41,382 nucleotides of DNA. Source: Pyrinomonadaceae bacterium. Lineage in GTDB: Bacteria > Acidobacteriota > Blastocatellia > Pyrinomonadales > Pyrinomonadaceae. The notes beneath the pieces are model-generated. The model was not told where the DNA came from, ran no database searches, and saw only the letters and a program-made list of their open reading frames with translations. Numbering within the stretch: the stretch's first letter is position 1; each line of letters opens with the position of its first letter. This document shows, in pieces, positions 25,890 to 33,575 of this stretch. A program made the translations under genes and the position numbers. The stretch spans positions 1-41,382 of the forward strand of contig JAICGZ010000016.1 of the NCBI GenBank assembly GCA_025922875.1, written 5' to 3'.

Positions 25890-27209
25890 TTGCGCTTTGT
25901 TTTCACCAAACTCTTTTATTTTCTCTTCGCACTGGGTTTAATTCCTTTGGCTCTCTCATGGGAACATCCCTGGCTGCGCTGGGTCGCGTTTGCCTACGAT
26001 GGCCTGCTCCTCGCCGCTGCCGTCGCCGAATCGAGGTTGTGTCGACTTCCCAAAGGCGTGACGATCTCACGCGAGTTTGCCAGTCGCTTCGCGATGGGAG
26101 CTGAGACCGAAGTCAGAATCCACGTTCAAAACGCTACCAATCGATCCATCCTGCTGATCGTCAAAGACGAATATCCGCCGCAAATGATCTTGAATGGTGA
26201 GCGCGAAGGCACGATTCACGTCGAAGCACAAAGCACTGCGACGCTCGTCTACGGGGTTACACCACCAAGACGCGGCAGGTTCGAGTTTGGACAAACAGCG
26301 TTGCGCTTTCGTTCGCGGTTTCGACTCGTTTGGCGCCAGATGAATGTGGCGGAGCGGGTGACGATAAAGGTGTATCCCAACATGCGACGCGCACGAGAAG
26401 CGGAGTTGAAAGCACTCGGCGCCCGCTCAGTTGTTTCGTCACATCGCAAGACTTCGTGGCGCGGTGAGGGTCGCGAATTTGAATCGATGCGCGATTACGT
26501 TCGTGGCGACGAGCTGCGACACATCTCCTGGACGGCGACGGCGCGTCGCGGAAAACTCACCACGCGGCAGTATCAGATCGAGCGCGATCAAACAATCCTG
26601 ATCGCACTCGACGCGGGCCGCCTCATGACCGCACGTATCGAACAGGAAACAAAACTCGATTCAGCCGTACACGCAACTCTCGCGTTGTTTTCCGCTGCGG
26701 CACGGGCCGGCGACAACGCCGGAGTAATGGTTTTTGGCCGCCGGATCAAAAGCTATTTGCCACCCGGTCGCGGACGTGATCACATCGAAGCAGCACTCGA
26801 AGCTCTATACGCCGTCGAGCCTGAAATGATCGAGCCTTCTTACCCACACGCGTTTGAGTTTATTGCGGCAAACAGCAAACGACGCGCGCTGGTTGTTTTG
26901 TTGACTGATCTGGTGGACGAAGAAGGCTCGAAGGAGTTGCTGAATTCACTTCACATCCTGCGCCCGCGCCATTTACCGTTGGTGGTTACGATCGCTGACA
27001 GAGACTTGAAAGCAGTGGTCCGTCAAAGCCCGACTTCAGTACGCGATGTATTCACGCAATCGGTTGCTGAAGAGATTATCCATCATCGCGAAGCCGCGCT
27101 GCGGTTGGTGGAGTCGTTGGGAGGTCTGGCGCTGGACGTCACTGCCGCCGCGTTAGCGCCCGCCTTGTTGGAAACCTATTTGCGAGTGAAGGAACGCGGG
27201 CTGTTGTGA
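25890..27209 (+). CDS. DUF58 domain protein (MoxR partner)
   Basis: 439 residues starting at TTG, three bases after the MoxR stop. Two membrane helices lie in the first 45 residues. The DUF58 signature GREFESMRDYVRGDELRHISW is at about 194-214, followed by a vWA-like domain (ILIALDAGRLM, AGVMVFG-type strand and LVVLLTDLVDEEG) that could hold a metal ion (D-x-x-x pattern degenerate). It is the likely partner of MoxR at the membrane. The stop is one base before the convergent SpoIIM stop. Confidence 0.95.
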   Translation: MRFVFTKLFYFLFALGLIPLALSWEHPWLRWVAFAYDGLLLAAAVAESRLCRLPKGVTISREFASRFAMGAETEVRIHVQNATNRSILLIVKDEYPPQMILNGEREGTIHVEAQSTATLVYGVTPPRRGRFEFGQTALRFRSRFRLVWRQMNVAERVTIKVYPNMRRAREAELKALGARSVVSSHRKTSWRGEGREFESMRDYVRGDELRHISWTATARRGKLTTRQYQIERDQTILIALDAGRLMTARIEQETKLDSAVHATLALFSAAARAGDNAGVMVFGRRIKSYLPPGRGRDHIEAALEALYAVEPEMIEPSYPHAFEFIAANSKRRALVVLLTDLVDEEGSKELLNSLHILRPRHLPLVVTIADRDLKAVVRQSPTSVRDVFTQSVAEEIIHHREAALRLVESLGGLALDVTAAALAPALLETYLRVKERGLL

Positions 27210-27210
27210 A

Positions 27211-28167
27211 TCACTTATCGTGGCCCACAAAAAGCAGATAGGAATACATGGCGACACCGGTGATTGCCGCGATGCTGTACTTGATTCGAGGATCGATTGG
27301 CGCAGGCGAAATGAAGCCTTCGATCGTACCCGCAACCACCAGCAACAGCGCCACTCCCATCATCAGCCGAACAGCTTCCATGCCTCGCGTTCGCAGCGCA
27401 TCCGCGCGAGTGAGATTGCCGGGCATGATTATGGCGCTGCCGATCAGCAGCCCCGCGCCGCCCGCAATGAAGATGCACGATAGTTCGATCACTCCATGTG
27501 CAACGATGAACGTCACGAGATCGTTTCCGAAGCCCGCTCGATAGGTGAGTGCCAGCACTGAAGCAATGTTGGCCCCGTTAAATGCAAGATAGAATAGTGT
27601 GCCGATTCCGCAGGTGGCGCCAAATGCAAAAGTGTAGATCGTGACCATAATGTTGTTGGTCATGATCGCACTTGCGCCTATTTGGTTCGACTCGTTGAGC
27701 GATTCCCACCAGGGTGTTTTGGTTTCAATGTAGATCTCACGAAAGGCGGGGTTCACGCCGACGAGTTCTGAAAACTCCGGATCGTAACGCGTGCCTACAA
27801 AGCTGAGGAGCGCAAAGAGAGTGAAGACAGAGAACGATAGCAGTGTGTAACGCCAGGTGCGACGGAATGTCTGTGGTAGTTCGCGAGTAAAGTAGTTGCG
27901 AATTCGTTTGCCGCCCTGAGCATCGGCGCGATAGATGCGGCCATGCGCGCGAATTACGAGACTGTTCAGGTAATTGATCAGGCGCGGATCGCGCGACTCG
28001 GCACGTGCGATAGCAAGATCGGAAGCCGTGCGACGATAGATGCGTCCCAGTTCACGAACTTCTTCTCGTCGCAAACGCCGCAATGAAGCAGTGTCAAGCA
28101 ACTTGAGCAAATCCTCGAGCCGCTGCCATGCGTTTTTGCGTTGGCTGATGAAGCGATCCTGCGGCAT
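27211..28167 (-). CDS. Stage II sporulation protein M-like (SpoIIM/DUF95) membrane protein
   Basis: 318 residues from the ATG at 28167 (MPQDRFISQRKNAWQRLEDLL). The frame continues nine codons upstream, but that part falls in a CAGGATT-type repeat, so it is not used. The N-terminal cytoplasmic helices (1-95) are followed by about five or six membrane segments in the DUF95 pattern, including NNIMVTIYTFAFGATCGIGTLFYL and FIVAHGVIELSCIFIAGGAGL. In non-spore-formers it regularly sits with MoxR, DUF58 and RDD genes. Here it converges on DUF58; no RDD gene is seen. Confidence 0.93.
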   Translation of the reverse strand: MPQDRFISQRKNAWQRLEDLLKLLDTASLRRLRREEVRELGRIYRRTASDLAIARAESRDPRLINYLNSLVIRAHGRIYRADAQGGKRIRNYFTRELPQTFRRTWRYTLLSFSVFTLFALLSFVGTRYDPEFSELVGVNPAFREIYIETKTPWWESLNESNQIGASAIMTNNIMVTIYTFAFGATCGIGTLFYLAFNGANIASVLALTYRAGFGNDLVTFIVAHGVIELSCIFIAGGAGLLIGSAIIMPGNLTRADALRTRGMEAVRLMMGVALLLVVAGTIEGFISPAPIDPRIKYSIAAITGVAMYSYLLFVGHDK

Positions 28168-28184
28168 ACAATCAAAATACAGTA

Positions 28185-28222
28185 TCTTGTACATCCTGAG
28201 AATGCTGAAATCCTGTCTAAAA
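28185..28222. repeat. CAGGATT-type repeat upstream of divergent genes
   Basis: Contains cttgtacatcctgagaatg and gaaatcctgtctaaa, related on the reverse strand to the CAGGATT family. It lies in the 62-base divergent gap between SpoIIM and ftcD and extends into the rejected longer SpoIIM start. Confidence 0.5.
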
Positions 28223-28229
28223 TGAATTT

Positions 28230-29141
28230 ATGCAAGCGCTAGTCGAGTGCATTCCAAACTTCAGCGAAGGACGAAAGCCGAAAACGGTCCAGCAGATCGC
28301 TGAAGCTATCACTGCGGTTGAAACCGCTTGCGTGCTCGATACGCATATCGATCCTGATCACAACCGGTCAGTAATCACGTTTGTCGCCTCGCCCGAGAAG
28401 GTTGTTGCTGCTGCCGTCAACGCAGTAAGACGAGCGTCAGAGCTTATCGACATGCGCGCGCATCAGGGCGAACACCCGCGACTCGGTGCTACCGATGTGC
28501 TGCCGTTTGTTCCCGTGCGTGGCGTAACGATGGACGACTGCGTGCGTCTCGCTCATGCCGCGGGGAAGATCATCGCGCATGAACTCTCAATCCCGGTGTA
28601 TTACTACGAACGAGCCGCGTTGCGTCCGGAACGAGTGAATCTGGAAGACGTGCGACGTGGAGCACTCGAACTCCTGCGCGAACAGATCACAACGCACCCT
28701 GAGCGTGCGCCTGACGAAGGACTGGCCCGGGTTCACGATTCTGCCGGCGCGATTGCCGTAGGCGCGCGGCCGTTCCTGATCGCGTTCAACGTGATTCTTC
28801 GCAGTAGCGATACTGCTATCGCGCGACAGATTGCGCGAACGATCAGAGCGCGCAACGGCGGCTTGCCGTTTCTGAAAGCTCTGGGATTTCGCCTGCACAC
28901 ACGCGCCCTGGTCCAGGTGTCGATGAACCTCATCAACTATGAAGTGACCGGGATGGCTGCTGCTTACGATGCAGTGCATCGCGAGGCGGACCGGCTGGGT
29001 GTAGAGATTGCGAGTGCCGAAATCGTCGGCCTCGTCCCGCGCAACGCATTGGATCGCAACGCAGAGTATTTCACCAAACTCGAAAACTTTTCAGAAGCAA
29101 AGATCTTAGAACACCAGATCGATCAGTGTTCATCCGTTTAA
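28230..29141 (+). CDS. ftcD: Glutamate formimidoyltransferase
   Basis: A 303-residue protein covering the full formiminotransferase N and C domains. It opens with ALVECIPNFSEGR, and the catalytic histidine is H82 within HPRLGATDVLPFVPV. It transfers the formimino group from N-formimino-L-glutamate to tetrahydrofolate, the last step of histidine breakdown. No histidine-degradation gene is nearby; the neighbours are purine-degradation genes on the other strand. No cyclodeaminase is fused, unlike the mammalian enzyme. The last codons run into a ttcatccgtttaatcatccg-type repeat, which seems to supply the C-terminus. Confidence 0.95.
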   Translation: MQALVECIPNFSEGRKPKTVQQIAEAITAVETACVLDTHIDPDHNRSVITFVASPEKVVAAAVNAVRRASELIDMRAHQGEHPRLGATDVLPFVPVRGVTMDDCVRLAHAAGKIIAHELSIPVYYYERAALRPERVNLEDVRRGALELLREQITTHPERAPDEGLARVHDSAGAIAVGARPFLIAFNVILRSSDTAIARQIARTIRARNGGLPFLKALGFRLHTRALVQVSMNLINYEVTGMAAAYDAVHREADRLGVEIASAEIVGLVPRNALDRNAEYFTKLENFSEAKILEHQIDQCSSV

Positions 29142-29160
29142 TCATCCGTGTAATCCGTGG

Positions 29161-30744
29161 TCAAGATCCAAGTCTAATGACTGCGCGTCGTAGTCGCTCA
29201 TGGCGCCGCATCAACTTCAGATACGTCGTTTCCTCCGCGGCCGCTTTGGCTCGAACAATTTGCGATAACAACTTTCTCTCAGCAGCGCGCCAGCGCTTCA
29301 AATCCGGTATCAACGGTAATATTGCCGCAAAACCTGTTTCTTTCTGGTGCTGTGCTTTAAAGCCAATCTTCCGCACCTGAAATCGATCCCAGTCACCGCG
29401 TCTCTCACTATTCAACTCAAAGATCATCGGACTTTGCGCCAGCTTCCGCAGCGTTGCGGCTGTTGTGCGATAACCCTTGCGCGACGCGATCTTCTGTTCT
29501 TCCTTCTCAGTAAGCTGCAGCGCATCTTTGTTCACCGGGCGAAAGCCCAGCTTGCGATAAAACCAGAACGCTCCTGACTCAATGCCTTCCTCGTTCTCGT
29601 GTCCGATCTGGTACGGGTCGAGTGAGAAAGCAGTCACGCCCGCAAAGTGATGCATGACATTCAGCATCCGCGCGTACAGCCACGCCGTTTCACCATCGCG
29701 AAACGAGTAATACAAGTTGAATCCGGTTTCCATGCGCTCGAACAGCGACAGCCCTTCGAAGTAGCCGATCGGAACGCCGTTTTTGTAGATCATCGCGGCA
29801 TGAGAAGCACGCAGTGGCAAACGCCTTTCCGCGGGTAAGCCTATCAGAAACAGTTCGACGCCGCGGCCTAACTGAGCACGATACACGTGCCTCGGATCGC
29901 CGTGAGTAAAATTGTAAAGCTCGCGATAACGAACGGTTGACGCTTCACGCGCCATGTCGAGCGCTCTCTCACCTTGTACGGGTGACAACTTTTCCAGCGG
30001 TGGTGAGGGTTGGGCCAGTTCCTTGCTCAGATTGATGTCGCGCCGTTGAATTAATGGACCGCGATGGTAGAAGAACTTCTTTGTGGCGACACGCATGCCT
30101 GTGCGCGATGCATTGAAGCCCGGTGTCCAACGCACGTACAGTTTCTGCGAGTTGTAGAGCTCGGCGCGTTCGTGTTCGGAGCGCGGTAGTTTGTTCACGC
30201 GCGCGAAGAGCCATGCCAACTCAGTGTTGCGCCCGCGCGCCGCGCGCAACCATTCGCGGTAAGGAATGTTAGCTTCCACGAAAGCGTCTTCTTCCAGCAG
30301 TGGCATGAACCGCGGCCACGTCTCAGCCAGGCGGTTCTCATCCGCGAACCACTCCCAGTCGAGATCCACTCGTGACGGATGTCGCTGCAAGAGCCAGCGA
30401 ACGATGTAGAAACTAAAAGTGTCAACGACGGAAGTTCCTGCGATGCCGGAGATCTCCGGCTCTTCGAGGGGTGAGAGATCGATCTCCTGTTCGCGTAATG
30501 CAGAGACTCTGTTTGAAAAGCCGCGCAGCTCGTTTTCCACAGTGCGCACGACCGGCGCATTTTGCGGATACGCGCGTAGAAACAGGAGGATTTCATGGTA
30601 TCGAACGAGAGAATCCGCGTCGTTGAGACGTTTGCGCGAGAGTTGCTCGAGTAGACGCTGAACGCGGCGCATTGCTTCGGGAGTAAATTGATTTTTCAGC
30701 TCATCGAGTTGGCTAATGAGATGTGTTGTGTCGGCAGGGGGCAC
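29161..30744 (-). CDS. Unknown protein with GNAT-like section
   Basis: 527 residues, soluble, no signal peptide; not recognised as a named family. Residues 1-90 are mostly helical and charged; 100-290 hold an aromatic-rich part (SFYIVRWLLQRHPSRVDLDWEWFAD). Residues 312-405 look like an N-acetyltransferase fold: AAMIYKNGVPIGYFEGLSLFE as strand 4 and ESGAFWFYRKLGFRPV as the characteristic last helix and strand. The acetyl-CoA loop R/Q-x-x-G-x-G/A is not evident. The C-terminal 60 residues are basic and helical. It starts 8 bases downstream of the puuD stop, as the last gene of the purine run. Confidence 0.75.
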   Translation of the reverse strand: MPPADTTHLISQLDELKNQFTPEAMRRVQRLLEQLSRKRLNDADSLVRYHEILLFLRAYPQNAPVVRTVENELRGFSNRVSALREQEIDLSPLEEPEISGIAGTSVVDTFSFYIVRWLLQRHPSRVDLDWEWFADENRLAETWPRFMPLLEEDAFVEANIPYREWLRAARGRNTELAWLFARVNKLPRSEHERAELYNSQKLYVRWTPGFNASRTGMRVATKKFFYHRGPLIQRRDINLSKELAQPSPPLEKLSPVQGERALDMAREASTVRYRELYNFTHGDPRHVYRAQLGRGVELFLIGLPAERRLPLRASHAAMIYKNGVPIGYFEGLSLFERMETGFNLYYSFRDGETAWLYARMLNVMHHFAGVTAFSLDPYQIGHENEEGIESGAFWFYRKLGFRPVNKDALQLTEKEEQKIASRKGYRTTAATLRKLAQSPMIFELNSERRGDWDRFQVRKIGFKAQHQKETGFAAILPLIPDLKRWRAAERKLLSQIVRAKAAAEETTYLKLMRRHERLRRAVIRLGS

Positions 30745-30752
30745 GGTTCGTT

Positions 30753-31580
30753 TTAGGCTCGTCGAATAAACTTCGCAGCGATCCAGCCGAGAAGCACAAG
30801 CACTGAAAGGATGATCCAGTTATAACGATCGCCGTACGTTACTCCCGGATAGTGGTTGCTGATCATGAGGAACACCACGGGCACAGCCATGAAAGTGTTT
30901 TGTTTAGATCGCAACTTGGCTTGTGCCGAGAGACGCTCGTCAGGTTTGCGACCTTCGTTGAGCGCCGCGATCATGCGTTTTTGCGCCGGCAGAATGTGCA
31001 TCCAAACGTTCGCGGCCATGATCGTGCCGAAGATTGCGCCCACGTGAATGTAAACGGCGCGCGCGCTGAGGAACTTCGTTAATCCCCAGGCCACAACGAC
31101 GATGAGAACATAAGCGACGGCCGCGAATGCCTTTTCGTTGCGGCCCAACGGCGATATCATCAACACGTCGTACACAAACCCACACGCGAGAATCACGCCG
31201 ATACCGATCGCCACCGCCGTGACTAAACTCAACTCGCGCACGTCAGGATCGATCAGTGCGCCGCCACCCAGATAGTAAATAAGGATTAGCAATGCGAAGC
31301 CGCTGAGCCACGTGGTCCCGGCTTCCCACTTAAACCAGTGCAACGTGCGAGAAGCGAGATCGGGCACCTTACGTTTTTCAACCGCGTAGAAGCCGCCGCT
31401 ATGGACCATCCAGACCTGAGGCGCCGCGCCGGTGTTCGCGACGGCCTTTTCTTCTTCCGTCAGGCGCGCGTCGAGCCACGTGAAGTAGTAAGTAGTGCCG
31501 ACCCACATGATGCCGGCAAAGACGTGTATCCAGCGAAATAGCAGGTTGAGCCACTCACTCAGCGTGGGATCTATGATCAT
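30753..31580 (-). CDS. puuD: Urate hydroxylase PuuD, membrane domain only
   Basis: A 275-residue membrane protein with about eight hydrophobic segments. It matches the urate oxidase N-terminal family: RWIHVFAGIMWVGTTYYFTWLDARL near 16-40, KWEAGTTWLSGFALL near 84-98, HVGAIFGTIMAANVWMHILPAQKRMI near 179-204. It would oxidise urate to 5-hydroxyisourate in the inner membrane. Typical PuuD proteins carry a C-terminal cytochrome c domain (CxxCH) of over 100 residues; this one stops after the membrane part and no CxxCH occurs in it or its neighbours. The uraH, uraD, alc and allB genes upstream on the same strand fit the pathway. Confidence 0.93.
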   Translation of the reverse strand: MIIDPTLSEWLNLLFRWIHVFAGIMWVGTTYYFTWLDARLTEEEKAVANTGAAPQVWMVHSGGFYAVEKRKVPDLASRTLHWFKWEAGTTWLSGFALLILIYYLGGGALIDPDVRELSLVTAVAIGIGVILACGFVYDVLMISPLGRNEKAFAAVAYVLIVVVAWGLTKFLSARAVYIHVGAIFGTIMAANVWMHILPAQKRMIAALNEGRKPDERLSAQAKLRSKQNTFMAVPVVFLMISNHYPGVTYGDRYNWIILSVLVLLGWIAAKFIRRA

Positions 31581-31595
31581 GATGTTCGCGAACGC

Positions 31596-31940
31596 TTAGC
31601 TCCCGCGATAAGTCGTATAGCCGTAAGGACTGATCAGAAGCGGAACGTGGTAATGCTGGGATCCGTCGTCGACGTTGAAGACCACCGTCACCTGAGGATA
31701 GAAGCAGGTGACGCTAAGCGATGAGAAATACGGCTCGGTATCGAAGACCAGGCGATAAGTGCCGTTTGACACGGGCCGGTCGACGAGAAAGAACGGTTTG
31801 ACGCGGCCGTCAGTGTCGGTCCATGCATGGCTCAACTCCGTCCAACTCTCGTCGGTGTTCTGTATTTCGAGACAGACCGCTACGCCACTGGCGGGCGCTC
31901 CCCTCGAGGTGTCGAGTATGTGCGTTGAGATGGTACTCAT
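31596..31940 (-). CDS. uraH: 5-hydroxyisourate hydrolase
   Basis: A 114-residue transthyretin-like protein. STHILDTSRGAPASGVAV at the start holds the active-site His7. GRVKPF gives the conserved arginine, and HYHVPLLISPYGYTTYRGS closes the protein with the YRGS tetrapeptide that separates these enzymes from transthyretin. It hydrolyses 5-hydroxyisourate to OHCU. No signal peptide, so cytoplasmic. It follows uraD with an 87-base spacer filled by a CAGGATT-type repeat and precedes puuD by 15 bases. Confidence 0.97.
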   Translation of the reverse strand: MSTISTHILDTSRGAPASGVAVCLEIQNTDESWTELSHAWTDTDGRVKPFFLVDRPVSNGTYRLVFDTEPYFSSLSVTCFYPQVTVVFNVDDGSQHYHVPLLISPYGYTTYRGS

Positions 31941-31944
31941 TTGC

Positions 31945-32015
31945 CAGGATTTACTCGATTTTTCAGGATTTGCAGGATTGAATCATGTAAATCTTGGAAA
32001 GTCCTGTAATCCTGT
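31945..32015. repeat. CAGGATT-type repeat between uraD and uraH
   Basis: caggatttactcg and ttcaggatttgcaggattg on one side face gtcctgtaatcctgt on the other, giving an imperfect hairpin. It fills the spacer inside the purine run and ends 5 bases before the uraH start codon, so it forms the leader of that gene. Confidence 0.7.
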
Positions 32016-32027
32016 CGGCGCACCATC

Positions 32028-32534
32028 TTATATCAATTTCCTCAGGCGTAGTTCGGTAATCTTACTTTGCTCCGCCGCGGCGATTGTTAGCTCAACCTCA
32101 GGTTTGTTGTTGAGTCGTTCCCGCAATGCCGCCAGCATCTCTTCAGACGTTTTACCGCTAGCACAAATGATGAAAATGAACTCAAACTTCTGCTCGTAAG
32201 CGCGATTTAGTGCCGCCAGCGAGTCGACTGTTTGCTGTGACGCATTGCTTACTCCGGCCTGTTCCTGTCCTGACCACTCGCTCGACTGTGCTGAAACTGC
32301 CTGCGCTGCCTTCCTCTCGCCAATCTTCGGATGGCTGCGAAACGCTTCGAGCCAGTCGTCCGGCGATAGCGACCACCAGATATCGTTGGCAGCTCTTAGC
32401 AGCGCCTCAACGTTTTGAAAAGGACGCCGGCTTGCCATCTCCTTCGCCCAGCGCTTCGACCCACAACATTGCAGCAGTTCTTTCGCTGCTTCCTCGACAG
32501 GGAGTGTGTTCAGCCATGCCAGATTACTAGTCAT
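32028..32534 (-). CDS. uraD: OHCU decarboxylase
   Basis: 168 residues from the ATG at 32534, one base after the allantoicase stop; a TTG three codons earlier would overlap that stop. The fingerprint HPKIGE is present with catalytic H68 (AFRSHPKIGERK), and the late FEFIFIICASGKTSEEML motif fits the family. It decarboxylates OHCU to S-allantoin. The protein is of normal length and all helical. It belongs with uraH and puuD to a standard urate-to-allantoin set. Confidence 0.96.
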   Translation of the reverse strand: MTSNLAWLNTLPVEEAAKELLQCCGSKRWAKEMASRRPFQNVEALLRAANDIWWSLSPDDWLEAFRSHPKIGERKAAQAVSAQSSEWSGQEQAGVSNASQQTVDSLAALNRAYEQKFEFIFIICASGKTSEEMLAALRERLNNKPEVELTIAAAEQSKITELRLRKLI

Positions 32535-32535
32535 G

Positions 32536-33534
32536 TCACTCAACGAGCGTCCCGTAAACCCGCAGGCGGCTCACTCCGCCATCAGGAAAAATACTGAAAC
32601 GCAGATGTGACGCAACGCCGGTATCGATCAACTCCTGATCGAAGAAGTGACGCGTATGGGCTTGCAGCTTGGTGCGCGGCAGGACAGTGGTCCAGGGTGT
32701 TGATAAGTCAGTCAGAGCTTCGGCCGTTCGACCTTCGGCGTTGCATGCTTCGAGTGAACAGCTCTCGGGAAAATTGCCTTTGAAGTGAGACGTGTCAACC
32801 TCGACGCGACGTATCTGGCCAGGCTTGCCGAGCTTGATGATAGCCCAATCGTGACCTGGACCACGGCGCCGCTTTGTTTCCCATCCGTCACTCATGTTGG
32901 CCGCACGACCCGGCATGATCAGATTGTGCCGGTGACCGAAGAACATGTCGCTGCACGAGAGTACGAGCGCGCCGTTTTCCGCCGCTGCAAGATCGATGAA
33001 ACCGCCGGCGCGTTTGAGTTGATCCCAATCAGGCAACACTTCGCCATACACTCGAAGCCGGGCCACGCCTCCGTCAGGAAAAATCTTGAAACGAAGGTGC
33101 GTCACTCGCTCTTCATACTGGAGCGGAAAAGGATTCTGGCTATCACCCGCGAGCGGCAGTTGAGGCAACAGCGGCACCCATTGGACCGCTTCGCTCGTCA
33201 ATTCTTCCTCGGTCGGCACGCCGGAAAAGACAGCGCCGTCCAGGGCGCAGTGTTCCGGATAGTTGCCACGAAAGTAACTGGTATCGACTACGATGCCGCG
33301 AACAATTCCCGGAAGACCAAGCCGAATGATGCACCAATCAAAGCCAGGCGTGCGCCGTCGCCGGCTCTCCCACCCATCCATCCACTTCCCGCGATCGGTA
33401 TACTTCCCCTCAATAAAAATCGGCGCGCTTGCCTTGAGCAGGTTCTCTTTAGGCGCAAAAAAATCATCATTGGCCACGAGCACCGCGCCCCCAAGCCTCT
33501 CCGACGCCAGATCGATCAGTTCAGTGAAATCCAT
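32536..33534 (-). CDS. alc: Allantoicase
   Basis: A 332-residue protein made of two homologous halves, each with a GWE-[ST]-[RK]-RRR-x-PG-x-DW signature and D-T-S-[YH]-F-[RK]-GN-[YF]-PE (first copy about 54-95, second about 220-260). This is the allantoicase double jelly-roll. It splits allantoate into ureidoglycolate and urea. It begins 20 bases after the allantoinase stop. No ureidoglycolate lyase or urease is in the window, so the later steps must be encoded elsewhere. Confidence 0.96.
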   Translation of the reverse strand: MDFTELIDLASERLGGAVLVANDDFFAPKENLLKASAPIFIEGKYTDRGKWMDGWESRRRRTPGFDWCIIRLGLPGIVRGIVVDTSYFRGNYPEHCALDGAVFSGVPTEEELTSEAVQWVPLLPQLPLAGDSQNPFPLQYEERVTHLRFKIFPDGGVARLRVYGEVLPDWDQLKRAGGFIDLAAAENGALVLSCSDMFFGHRHNLIMPGRAANMSDGWETKRRRGPGHDWAIIKLGKPGQIRRVEVDTSHFKGNFPESCSLEACNAEGRTAEALTDLSTPWTTVLPRTKLQAHTRHFFDQELIDTGVASHLRFSIFPDGGVSRLRVYGTLVE

Positions 33535-33537
33535 GAT

Positions 33538-33575
33538 TTACATGTTAATCCTGATTAATCTTGTAAATGCTGTAC
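33538..33575. repeat. CAGGATT-related repeat covering the allantoinase stop
   Basis: On the minus strand it reads gtacagcatttacaagatta then atcaggattaacatg, and the TAA of the allantoinase gene (33555-33557) falls inside it. The last residues of AllB (VQHLQD) therefore look repeat-derived. Confidence 0.6.

Noticed and set aside
27211..28167. Evidence for sporulation from the SpoIIM-like gene
   Set aside because: DUF95 proteins occur widely in non-spore-formers beside MoxR/DUF58 genes, as here; no other sporulation gene is seen.
32785..33558. 257-codon open frame on the + strand
   Set aside because: Lies opposite allantoicase, which has clear double-domain motifs; the + frame has no recognisable family and is a shadow.
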